Shown piece by piece: positions 10,146-18,930 of a stretch of DNA of 38,027 bases. The position numbers and the translations under genes are program-made. Below the pieces are notes generated by a model. That model had not been told where the DNA came from. It saw only the letters and a program-made list of their open reading frames with translations, and made no database searches. The stretch is from Prevotellaceae bacterium (GTDB taxonomy: Bacteria; Bacteroidota; Bacteroidia; Bacteroidales; UBA932). Position 1 is the first letter of the stretch. Each line of letters opens with the position of its first letter. The DNA lies in contig JAITKF010000076.1 of assembly GCA_031278545.1 (NCBI GenBank), forward strand, positions 1 through 38,027, in the 5' to 3' direction.

Positions 10146-11059
10146 AAACACTCATAGCCACAGAAAAACCCTTTGCCGAAGAAGCAATTACCGGCATCCG
10201 CCAAATCATCGAAAACGCCGGCGGAACCCTCCACCTACTCGAAAAATACACCGACACAAACACCCTCTACAACGCCGTCGCCGATGCCGACGCACTAATC
10301 GTACGCTCCGACAAAGTCACAAAAACCCTCATCGACGCCGCCAAACAACTGAAAATCGTCACACGCGCCGGCGCCGGATACGACAACATCGACCTGCCCG
10401 CCTGCACCGCCCGCGGCATCGTCGCAATGAACACCCCCGGACAAAACGCCAACGCCGTCGCCGAACTCGCCATCGGATTGATGATATACGCCGCACGAAA
10501 CACCTTCCAGCCGGGAACAGGCACCGAACTAAAAAACAAAAAACTCGGCATCCACGCCTACGGAAACGTCGGACGACAAGTAGCAAAACTCGGCAAAGGA
10601 CTCGGAATGGAAACCCTCGCCTTCGACCCATTCATACCCAACAACACCATCACACAAGACAACGTACAACCCTGCACATCAGTCGAAGAACTATACCAGA
10701 CGTGCCACTACATCTCCCTACACATCCCGGCCACAGAACAAACAAAACAATCCATCGGACGACGCCTACTATCCACCATGCCAAAAGGCGGCTGCCTAAT
10801 CAACACCGCCCGCAAAGAAATAATACACGAAAACGAACTAGCCGACATCCTCCACCAACGCCCCGACATAAAATACATAACCGACATCGCCCCCGACAAC
10901 CACACCACCCTACAAAAAAACTTCGGCACACGCTACTTCGCCACCCCCAAAAAAATAGGCGCCGAAACCACCCAAGCCAACATCAACGCAGGCATAGCCG
11001 CCGCCCAGCAAATCGTAAACTTCTTCACACACAACGACCGGACATTCCAACTAAACTAA
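10142..11059 (+). CDS. serA: D-3-phosphoglycerate dehydrogenase (NAD-dependent 2-hydroxyacid dehydrogenase)
   Basis: [42 protein letters not shown]; overlaps the serC stop (ATGA). Confidence 0.92.
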   Translation: MKTLIATEKPFAEEAITGIRQIIENAGGTLHLLEKYTDTNTLYNAVADADALIVRSDKVTKTLIDAAKQLKIVTRAGAGYDNIDLPACTARGIVAMNTPGQNANAVAELAIGLMIYAARNTFQPGTGTELKNKKLGIHAYGNVGRQVAKLGKGLGMETLAFDPFIPNNTITQDNVQPCTSVEELYQTCHYISLHIPATEQTKQSIGRRLLSTMPKGGCLINTARKEIIHENELADILHQRPDIKYITDIAPDNHTTLQKNFGTRYFATPKKIGAETTQANINAGIAAAQQIVNFFTHNDRTFQLN

Positions 11060-11090
11060 CACAAACCCCACAATAACACCCCCCACACAC

Positions 11091-12332
11091 ATGGTAAAAA
11101 TTAAACCCTTCGCGGCCCTCCGCCCCCCGAAAAAAATAGCACATGAAATAGCATCGCGCCCATACGACGTACTAAACTCACAAGAAGCCAAAGCCGAAGC
11201 CGGCGAAAAATCACTACTCCACATCATCAAACCCGAAATCGACTTCGACCCCATCATCGACGAACACTCCCCCCAAGCCTACGCCAAAGCCGTAGAAAAC
11301 TTCCACCTCTGGCAAAAACGCGGCTGGCTACAACAAGACCCAAAAGAAACCTACTACATCTACGCACAAACAATGAACCACCACACCCAATACGGACTCG
11401 TAGCCGCCGCTGCCGTTGACGACTACCTTGAAGGACGAATCAAAAAACACGAACTCACACGAAAAGACAAAGAAGACGACCGGATGATACACCTGCGAAT
11501 CCAAAACGCAAACATCGAACCCGTCTTCCTCACCTACCCCGACGCACCCGAAATAAACGAACTCATAAAAAACATCACCAAAAACCACCCCCCAGAATAC
11601 GACTTCACCACAAAAGACAACATTAGCCACCACCTCTGGACCATAAACAACCCCCACACCAACACCCGCATCACACAAATCTTCGCCCACATCCCAGCCC
11701 TATACGTAGCCGACGGACACCACCGCACCGCCGCCGCCGCACGAATAGGACTCGAAAAACGACAAACCAACCCGCACCACACCGGCCACGAAAAATACAA
11801 CTACTTCATGGCCGTCATCTTCCCCGAAAGCCACCTGCAAATCATCGACTACAACCGCCTAATCAAAGACCTAAACGGACTCACCCCCGCACAACTCCTC
11901 GACCAACTAAACACCCCCTTCGACATCACCCAACAAGGCCCCCAACCATACACCCCCACCAGACCACACAACCTCTCCATGTACCTCGACGGACAATGGT
12001 ACTCACTAAAAGCAAAACCCGCCACCTACAACGACAACGACCCCATCGCCACCCTCGACGTAACAATCCTATCCACCCACGTACTCGACCACATCCTCCA
12101 CCTCGGCGACCTACGCACCTCCAAACGAATCGACTTCGTCGGCGGCATCCGCGGACTACACGAACTACAACGACGCGTAGACAACGGCGAAATGGCCGTT
12201 GCCTTTGCACTCCACCCCGTCACCATGAAACAACTAATCGACATCGCCGACAACGGCCACATCATGCCCCCAAAAACCACCTGGTTCGAACCAAAACTAC
12301 GCAGCGGCCTGACCATACACAAACTATCCTAA
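11091..12332 (+). CDS. DUF1015 family protein (serC/serA-associated)
   Basis: KPFAALRPPKKIAHEIASRPYDVLN, LYVADGHHRTAAAARIGL, FVGGIRGLHELQRRVDNGEMAVAFALHPV; third gene of a serC-serA-DUF1015 cluster. Confidence 0.9.
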   Translation: MVKIKPFAALRPPKKIAHEIASRPYDVLNSQEAKAEAGEKSLLHIIKPEIDFDPIIDEHSPQAYAKAVENFHLWQKRGWLQQDPKETYYIYAQTMNHHTQYGLVAAAAVDDYLEGRIKKHELTRKDKEDDRMIHLRIQNANIEPVFLTYPDAPEINELIKNITKNHPPEYDFTTKDNISHHLWTINNPHTNTRITQIFAHIPALYVADGHHRTAAAARIGLEKRQTNPHHTGHEKYNYFMAVIFPESHLQIIDYNRLIKDLNGLTPAQLLDQLNTPFDITQQGPQPYTPTRPHNLSMYLDGQWYSLKAKPATYNDNDPIATLDVTILSTHVLDHILHLGDLRTSKRIDFVGGIRGLHELQRRVDNGEMAVAFALHPVTMKQLIDIADNGHIMPPKTTWFEPKLRSGLTIHKLS

Positions 12333-12345
12333 AACATCACACAAA

Positions 12346-12529
12346 ACAACAACCCCACTAAAAACGAACCCCTAGTCCCACTAAAAACGAGCCCCTAGTC
12401 CCACTAAGAACTAGCCCCTAGTCCTACTAAGGACTAGCCCCTAGTCCTACTAAGGACTAGCCCCTAGTCCTTAGTAGGACTAGCCCCTCATCCTTAATAA
12501 GACGAACAGCTAAAACCACTAAAAACACC
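12346..12529. repeat. 23-bp tandem repeat array (~8 units) containing imperfect palindromes CTAGTCCT-ACTA-AGGACTAG
   Basis: Units starting at 12369, 12392, 12415, 12438, 12461 and 12484 keep exact 23-bp phase; degenerate flanking units at 12346 and 12507. It fills most of the spacer between convergent genes. Confidence 0.92.
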
Positions 12530-12532
12530 CCC

Positions 12533-13726
12533 CTACCACAACCCCAACTCCCGCCTAATACCCACCGGGATAGCATCCCTATGCACAACGACATTAATAG
12601 ACTTATACCGCACAAACGCCTCGGAAACATACCAAAACCCCTTATACAACCCCGACTCACCCCAAGAATTCTTCACCATATAATACCTCCTCCCCGCCTG
12701 ATCCCGGGCCACACCATAAATAAGCATCCCATGATCATCCGTCGTCTGCAAATTATCGAACGCCTCCTGACGGACAGCCTGCGTAATAACCTTCTCATAA
12801 CCCGGCTTGCCGGAATAAAGCTCCGCTTCGCGGTCACGTTGCGACAACCCCAGCCAACGCGCCTGGTCGGAATCAGACATATCGGCCAAATTAACATCAG
12901 GCACAACCGCCACCCCATCACGCGAAAAACCCCTCTCGCTCACATCGGCCCCCCATGCAACAACATACCCCTGTTCAAGACCATAATCAATAACACCCAT
13001 CAACTCCTCCAGCGGTAAATTATACGAATCCGACCAGCGCCAATTATCGGGAATCTCCAACGCAAAACGACTATAAAACGGATGATGCGTAAACGACGTC
13101 AACGACACATAATCATCAGGCTCGATACCCAACGACGCCATAAACGTCAACGGCGTATACTCCTTACCGCCGTAAATAAACCGTCCGGGAACAACGCCCA
13201 GATAAGCATCCACGATCCCCTTAAAACCCTCAAGCCACACGGTCGACAATTTCCGGTTCGGATCCTTAACGATTGCCTCGACGTAAGCTTTCGCCGCCGC
13301 ATCCAACTCGGCATGGACATGCTTATCTTCCCCATATTGCAGGCCATTCATAGCCTGTTCGGGCACGATACCGTAATACTTCAGAACATAGAGTACGTCG
13401 TAGAACGAACCACCGCCGGCAAAATTACCATGTCCATGCAGCCGAACATATTTCACCGCCTTATCAATATAGGAACGGTGTACGATAAACATTTCCGAGA
13501 GATCATACTCCCCTTTTCCCGTCCGCAGCAATTCAGCTTCGATTAGGCCTAACGCCGAAAAACTCCAGCAAGTACCCGATCGGTTCTGGTTTTTGACCGA
13601 CGTTATAGGTAATTCACGGACAGTTGTAAAAATATAACCATCCTCCTTCCGCTGTTCATCTTGCGCCCACGCCGGGCCAACAAGCAGCATTAAAAATAAA
13701 AATAACCGTATACTCATACCATTCAT
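12533..13726 (-). CDS. Secreted C1-family (papain/bleomycin hydrolase-like) cysteine peptidase
   Basis: Signal peptide; NQNRSGTCWSFSALGLIEAELL (Cys active site), DDHGMLIYGVARDQAGRRYYMVKNSWGESGLYKGFWYVS (His/Asn). Confidence 0.9.
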   Translation of the reverse strand: MNGMSIRLFLFLMLLVGPAWAQDEQRKEDGYIFTTVRELPITSVKNQNRSGTCWSFSALGLIEAELLRTGKGEYDLSEMFIVHRSYIDKAVKYVRLHGHGNFAGGGSFYDVLYVLKYYGIVPEQAMNGLQYGEDKHVHAELDAAAKAYVEAIVKDPNRKLSTVWLEGFKGIVDAYLGVVPGRFIYGGKEYTPLTFMASLGIEPDDYVSLTSFTHHPFYSRFALEIPDNWRWSDSYNLPLEELMGVIDYGLEQGYVVAWGADVSERGFSRDGVAVVPDVNLADMSDSDQARWLGLSQRDREAELYSGKPGYEKVITQAVRQEAFDNLQTTDDHGMLIYGVARDQAGRRYYMVKNSWGESGLYKGFWYVSEAFVRYKSINVVVHRDAIPVGIRRELGLW

Positions 13727-13727
13727 T

Positions 13728-13836
13728 GTTAATAGTTAATAACTCTTAATTCTTAATTCTTAATTCTTAATTCTTAGTTCTTAGTTCTTAGTTCTTAGTT
13801 CTTAGTTCTTAGTTCTTAGTTCTTAGTTCTTAGTTC
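13728..13836. repeat. Heptanucleotide tandem repeat (GTTAATA x2, ACTCTTA, ATTCTTA x4, GTTCTTA x8, partial GTTC)
   Basis: Strict 7-bp periodicity over ~109 bp. It occupies the whole sufB-to-peptidase spacer, from 1 nt before the peptidase start codon into the sufB stop codon. Confidence 0.95.
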
Positions 13837-15268
13837 AACCCACGCTTCCTTCCAGCGACACCGCCAGCAACTTCTGCGCTTCCACAGCAAATTCCATCGG
13901 CAACTGATTCAATACCTCGCGGGCATAGCCATTGACAATAAGTCCGACGGCATCTTCGGTCGAAATACCGCGCTGGTTACAATAAAACAACTGATCCTCG
14001 CCAATACGCGAAGTAGTCGCCTCATGTTCGACAATAGCAGTATCATTATCGCTCTCGATACAAGGAAACGTATGAGCCCCGCAAAGGGAACCCAACAGCA
14101 AACTGTCGCATTGCGAATAATTACGGGCATTATCGGCAGAAGCGGACATCTTCACCAGACCACGGTAAGCATTCTGGCTATAACCGGCCGAAATACCCTT
14201 ACTCACAATCCGGCTACGCGTATCCCGCCCGATGTGAATCATCTTCGTACCCGTATCGGCCTGCTGACGATGATTCGTAACGGCCACCGAATAAAACTCG
14301 GAACTCGAACGGTCGCCCATAAGTACCGTCCCGGGGTACTTCCACGTAATAGCCGAACCGGTTTCGACCTGCGTCCACGACAAGCGGCCATTCTCGCCCC
14401 GGCAAATACCCCGCTTCGTCACAAAATTAAACACCCCGCCACGCCCCTGCCGGTCGCCCGGATACCAATTCTGGACAGTCGAATACTTCACCTCGGCATC
14501 CTTCAGCACGACGATTTCCACCACCGCCGCGTGCAGTTGGTGCTCGTCGCGCCGCGGGGCCGTGCACCCCTCAAGATAACTGACATAGCTCCCCTCGTCG
14601 GCCACAATCAACGTTCGCTCGAACTGCCCCGTGCCCCGCGCATTGATACGGAAATAACTCGACAACTCCATCGGGCAACGCGTATGCTTCGGAATATAAC
14701 AAAACGAACCATCACTAAACACCGCGCTATTCAACGCCGCAAAAAAATTATCACCCACCGGCACGACCGTCGCCAAATACTTCTTCACCAAATCAGGATA
14801 ATCGCGCACAGCCTCACTGAACGAACAAAAAATAATCCCCTTTTCAGCCAACGCCTCGCGGAACGTCGTCTTCACCGACACACTGTCGAACACCGCATCG
14901 ACCGCCACGCCCGACAACATATTCCGTTCCCCGAGCGGAATCCCAAGCCTGTCGAACGTCGCCTGCAACACAGGATCGATACCCGTCGCCACAAGACCCT
15001 TCGGCGCCGCATAATAAATAATACCCTGGTAATCTATCGGCGGAATACGCAAATGCGCCCACGCAGGCATCCTCATCGCCTGCCACCGCCGGAACGCATC
15101 CAAACGGAAATCAAGCATCCACGACGGCTCGCCCTTCTTCGACGAAATCAACCGGACGATATCCTCATTCAACCCACGCGGAATAAACTCCTGCGCCAAA
15201 TCTGTCGTAAACCCGTGCTTATACTCAGATTCGACAATCGTCTCCAACCTATCCTTCTCTTCACTCAT
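13835..15268 (-). CDS. sufB: Fe-S cluster assembly protein SufB
   Basis: [87 protein letters not shown]. Confidence 0.95.
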   Translation of the reverse strand: MSEEKDRLETIVESEYKHGFTTDLAQEFIPRGLNEDIVRLISSKKGEPSWMLDFRLDAFRRWQAMRMPAWAHLRIPPIDYQGIIYYAAPKGLVATGIDPVLQATFDRLGIPLGERNMLSGVAVDAVFDSVSVKTTFREALAEKGIIFCSFSEAVRDYPDLVKKYLATVVPVGDNFFAALNSAVFSDGSFCYIPKHTRCPMELSSYFRINARGTGQFERTLIVADEGSYVSYLEGCTAPRRDEHQLHAAVVEIVVLKDAEVKYSTVQNWYPGDRQGRGGVFNFVTKRGICRGENGRLSWTQVETGSAITWKYPGTVLMGDRSSSEFYSVAVTNHRQQADTGTKMIHIGRDTRSRIVSKGISAGYSQNAYRGLVKMSASADNARNYSQCDSLLLGSLCGAHTFPCIESDNDTAIVEHEATTSRIGEDQLFYCNQRGISTEDAVGLIVNGYAREVLNQLPMEFAVEAQKLLAVSLEGSVG

Positions 15269-15273
15269 AGACG

Positions 15274-15281
15274 CAAAGGTA
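15274..15281 (-). promoter_or_regulatory. Bacteroidota -7 box TACCTTTG 5 nt upstream of the sufB ATG
   Basis: CAAAGGTA on + strand; minus-strand TACCTTTGcgtctATG. Confidence 0.55.
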
Positions 15282-15363
15282 CATTTTAATTACGAATTAA
15301 AAATAACCAGCCGCCGGACGACTGCCACAATACCACACAACCGGCGGTTTATAATTTTTTACT

Positions 15364-15371
15364 TACTTTTG
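15364..15371 (+). promoter_or_regulatory. Bacteroidota -7 box TACTTTTG upstream of the cupin gene
   Basis: TAnnTTTG match 20 nt upstream of ATG 15391; no clear -33. Confidence 0.5.
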
Positions 15372-15390
15372 CACTCTCCGAACATCAATA

Positions 15391-15759
15391 ATGAATAAAA
15401 ACATACAAAACATGAAAACACAAAGCAACCTCTTCCTTCTCGAAAACGAATTACCATGGGAATCCGGCGGAAAAGGCATCCGGCGTCAAATAATGGGATA
15501 CGACGGGCAACTGATGCTCGTCAAAGTAGCCTTTGAAACAGGCGCCACCGGCGCCGAACACGCCCACTACCACTCGCAATCGACCTACGTAGCCGCCGGC
15601 ATATTTGAACTAAACATCGAAGGAGTAAAAAAAATCCTACGAAAAGGCGACGGTTACTACATCCCTCCCGACGTCCGGCACGGCTGCCGCTGCCTCGAAG
15701 AAGGCCTGCTCATCGACTGCTTCAGCCCCCTCCGCGCCGACTTCCTCAACCCAAAATAA
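15391..15759 (+). CDS. Small cupin-domain protein
   Basis: GAEHAHYHSQSTYVAAGIFELNIEGVKKILRKGDGYYIPPDVRHGCRC double cupin motif; start may be 15391 or 15412. Confidence 0.88.
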   Translation: MNKNIQNMKTQSNLFLLENELPWESGGKGIRRQIMGYDGQLMLVKVAFETGATGAEHAHYHSQSTYVAAGIFELNIEGVKKILRKGDGYYIPPDVRHGCRCLEEGLLIDCFSPLRADFLNPK

Positions 15760-15852
15760 CATGAACGGCACAACCCCACCCCCGTCCACGACAAGAAATA
15801 AACTACACTGCGTAGTGGGCCCCCAACAACCCGGCAACTCAACAAAAAAACC

Positions 15853-15860
15853 TACCTTTG
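15853..15860 (+). promoter_or_regulatory. Bacteroidota -7 box TACCTTTG upstream of the ABC ATPase
   Basis: TAnnTTTG match 19 nt upstream of ATG 15880. Confidence 0.5.
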
Positions 15861-15879
15861 CAAAAAGAAACATCGCACC

Positions 15880-16809
15880 ATGAATATATTAGAAACAGAA
15901 AACATAACGAAACAATACACCCATCACCGGGCATTAGACAACGTCAGCATAGCCGTACCGAAGGGCGCAATCTTCGGACTGCTGGGGCCGAACGGCGCGG
16001 GAAAAACAACCCTCATCCGCATCATCAACCAAATCACCGCCCCCGACAGCGGCGCCATCACCTTCGACGGACGCCCCCTCGCCGCCAACGACATCTACAA
16101 AATCGGATACCTCCCCGAAGAACGCGGACTATACAAAAAAATGAACGTCGGCCAACAAGCCATCTACCTCGCACGCCTCAAAGGAATGTCGCGCCACGAC
16201 GCCACCACCGAACTCAAACGATGGTTCCACAAATTCAACATCCAAACATGGTGGAACAAAAAAGTCGAAGAACTATCGAAAGGAATGGCACAAAAAATAC
16301 AATTCCTCATCACCATCCTACACCGCCCGCCACTACTCATCTTCGACGAACCATTCAGCGGATTCGACCCCATCAACGTCAACCTCCTCAAAGAAGAAAT
16401 CCTCTCCCTGAAAGCCGCCGGCAGCGCCATCATCTTCTCCACACACAACATGGCCTCCGTCGAAGAACTATGCGACGAAATCTCACTCATCGACCACGCA
16501 CGAGTAGTACTCTCAGGAAAACTACACGAAATCCGCCGACAATACGGCGACAACCTCGTTGAACTAACCTGCCGCACCCACCACGACCATCCCCTCGCCC
16601 TACAAATACCCAACTACACCATCACCGGCAACGAATACATACACGGATGGCAAAAAGCCCTCATCCGCCTCCAACCCGGCCAAACAACCAACGGACTGCT
16701 ACAACAACTGCTCCCAAAAACCGAAATCAAAGAATTCCGCGAACGGATACCCTCCATGAACGACATCTTCCTCAAAGTCGTCCAACAAACCCCCACAACC
16801 AATGCCTAA
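15880..16809 (+). CDS. ABC transporter ATP-binding protein (ABC-2/NatA-like)
   Basis: Walker A GLLGPNGAGKTTLIR, signature ELSKGMAQKIQF, Walker B LLIFDEPFSGFDP, H-loop STHNMASVEELCD. Confidence 0.93.
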   Translation: MNILETENITKQYTHHRALDNVSIAVPKGAIFGLLGPNGAGKTTLIRIINQITAPDSGAITFDGRPLAANDIYKIGYLPEERGLYKKMNVGQQAIYLARLKGMSRHDATTELKRWFHKFNIQTWWNKKVEELSKGMAQKIQFLITILHRPPLLIFDEPFSGFDPINVNLLKEEILSLKAAGSAIIFSTHNMASVEELCDEISLIDHARVVLSGKLHEIRRQYGDNLVELTCRTHHDHPLALQIPNYTITGNEYIHGWQKALIRLQPGQTTNGLLQQLLPKTEIKEFRERIPSMNDIFLKVVQQTPTTNA

Positions 16810-17674
16810 AATCGCCTTCATCATGAACCCCGTATCGGGAACAGGAAACAAACGCACGCTCTGGAAACACATCGGCGAAACCTTCGGACTGCTGCCCAAC
16901 TACGAAACTCTCCTCTACACCACCCAATACCCCGGCGACGGATACCAACAAGCCAAACGATACGCCGAAGCAGGATACGACACCGTCGTCGCCGTCGGCG
17001 GCGACGGCACCATCAACGAAATAGCCCGCGCACTAATACACACCCCCACCGCCCTGGGCATCGTACCAATAGGATCCGGCAACGGACTCGCACGACACCT
17101 CAAAATCCCCATGAACTGCAAAAAAGCGCTCCACATCATCAAACAATCCCGCATACAACCCACCGACGCCGCACGAATCAACAACAAAATCTTCTTCTGC
17201 ACCGCCGGAATCGGCTTCGACGCACTCGTAGGACACCTCTTCAACACCTCCAAAACACGAGGCCTCTCAAAATACATCAAACACTCCACCACCGCACTCC
17301 TCCACTACACCCCGCAAGAATACCGCCTGCACATCGACGGACAAAGCCTCCTCCGCACCGCATTCCTCATCACATTTGCCAACGCCTCGCAATGGGGCAA
17401 CAACGCCTACGTCGCACCCCTGGCCGACAACCACGACGGTAAACTCGACATCGTAATATGGAAAAACATACCACGCAGCGACCTCCCCTTCATGCTGCCC
17501 AAACTATTCAACAAATCCCTCCACCGGTCGCCCCACATCGACACCTTCCGCGGACGCTACATCACCGTCGAACGAGCCCACGACGACTACGTACACTTCG
17601 ACGGCGAATCCTGCACAATGGGGAAAAAACTATACATCGAAATAATACCCCACGCACTAAACGTACTCTTTTAA
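16802..17674 (+). CDS. Diacylglycerol kinase-family lipid kinase (YegS/DagK-like)
   Basis: IMNPVSGTGNKR, VAVGGDGTINEIARAL, GIVPIGSGNGLARHLKIP; overlaps the upstream ATPase gene by 8 nt. Confidence 0.92.
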   Translation: MPKIAFIMNPVSGTGNKRTLWKHIGETFGLLPNYETLLYTTQYPGDGYQQAKRYAEAGYDTVVAVGGDGTINEIARALIHTPTALGIVPIGSGNGLARHLKIPMNCKKALHIIKQSRIQPTDAARINNKIFFCTAGIGFDALVGHLFNTSKTRGLSKYIKHSTTALLHYTPQEYRLHIDGQSLLRTAFLITFANASQWGNNAYVAPLADNHDGKLDIVIWKNIPRSDLPFMLPKLFNKSLHRSPHIDTFRGRYITVERAHDDYVHFDGESCTMGKKLYIEIIPHALNVLF

Positions 17675-17694
17675 ATCAACCAACAAATCAACAA

Positions 17695-18888
17695 ATGAAA
17701 AAATTCCAAGAATACTTAAAAAGCGAACTGGCCGCCATCGAAACAGCCGGCCTATACAAAAACGAACGAATAATCGTAACCCCACAACAAGCCATCATCC
17801 GCATCGCCGACGGACAAGAAGTAATAAACCTCTGCGCCAACAATTACCTCGGCCTCTCCAACCACCCACGCCTAATACAAGCCGCACAAACAGCCATCAA
17901 CGAACGCGGCTACGGCATGTCGAGCGTACGCTTCATCTGCGGCACACAAGACCTGCACAAAGAACTGGAAGCAGCCATATCACGCTACTTCCGGACAGAC
18001 GACGCCATCCTCTACGCCGCCTGCTTCGACGCCAACGGCGGAGTATTCGAACCTCTGTTCGACGAACGCGACGCCATCATCTCCGACGCCCTCAACCATG
18101 CCTCCATCATCGACGGCGTAAGGCTCTGCAAAGCGCAACGATTCCGCTACGCCAACGCCGATATGGATGAACTGGAAAACTGCCTGAAAACGGCCCGCTC
18201 GCAACGCTTCCGCATCATCGTAACCGACGGCGTATTCTCGATGGACGGCAACGTAGCGCCGGTCGATAAAATCTGCTCCCTCGCCGAACAATACGACGCC
18301 CTCGTGATGGTCGACGAAAGCCATTCGGCAGGCGTCGTCGGACGAACAGGACGCGGCGTCAGCGAACATTTCAACACCTACGGCCGAATCGACATCTACA
18401 CCGGCACGCTCGGCAAAGCATTTGGCGGAGCCATCGGCGGATTTACTGCCGGACGACAGGAAATTATCGCCATGCTGCGCCAACGCTCGCGACCCTACCT
18501 GTTCTCTAACTCCATCCCGCCAGCGGTAGCCAAAGCCGGAATCGAAGCCTTCAAAATGCTGGACGAAAGCGACGCCCTGCACCACCGGCAACAGGAAAAC
18601 GTACGCTATTTCGTCGACCGAATGCTCGCTGCCGGCTTCGACATCAAACCCACGCAAAGCGCCATTTGCGCCGTCATGCTCTACGACGCCAAACTCTCGC
18701 AAACCTTCGCCGACCGGATGCTCGACGAAGGCATATACGTCGTCGGATTCTACTATCCGGTAGTACCGCAGGGGCAGGCGCGCATCCGCGTACAACTCTC
18801 CGCCGCCCACGAACAGCCACACCTCGACAAAGCCATCGAAGCCTTCGTAAAAGTAGGAAAAGAACTGGAGATTATTAGAAATACATAG
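17695..18888 (+). CDS. kbl: Glycine C-acetyltransferase (2-amino-3-ketobutyrate CoA ligase)
   Basis: LCANNYLGLSNHP, RGYGMSSVRFICGTQDLHKELE, VDESHSAGVVGRTGRGVSEHF, TGTLGKAFGGAIGGF; start chosen at 17695 (ORF opens at 17458). Confidence 0.92.
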   Translation: MKKFQEYLKSELAAIETAGLYKNERIIVTPQQAIIRIADGQEVINLCANNYLGLSNHPRLIQAAQTAINERGYGMSSVRFICGTQDLHKELEAAISRYFRTDDAILYAACFDANGGVFEPLFDERDAIISDALNHASIIDGVRLCKAQRFRYANADMDELENCLKTARSQRFRIIVTDGVFSMDGNVAPVDKICSLAEQYDALVMVDESHSAGVVGRTGRGVSEHFNTYGRIDIYTGTLGKAFGGAIGGFTAGRQEIIAMLRQRSRPYLFSNSIPPAVAKAGIEAFKMLDESDALHHRQQENVRYFVDRMLAAGFDIKPTQSAICAVMLYDAKLSQTFADRMLDEGIYVVGFYYPVVPQGQARIRVQLSAAHEQPHLDKAIEAFVKVGKELEIIRNT

Positions 18889-18930
18889 CGACGGTGATAG
18901 TATAAACATCCCCCTAACTCCCCGATTCAA

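Noticed and set aside
10114-11076. 320-aa ORF on + strand overlapping serA in another frame
   Set aside because: Arg/His/Thr/Pro-rich out-of-frame translation of serA; a product of the C/A-rich strand.
12353-12506. CRISPR array
   Set aside because: Units are contiguous 23-mers without spacers and no cas genes are nearby.
14024-15289. 421-aa ORF on + strand opposite sufB
   Set aside because: Antisense to a clear SufB; low-complexity R/H/T/P-rich translation. The T-poor strand lacks stop codons by composition.
17980-18930. 316-aa ORF on - strand opposite kbl
   Set aside because: Antisense to a clear glycine C-acetyltransferase, no recognisable motifs.
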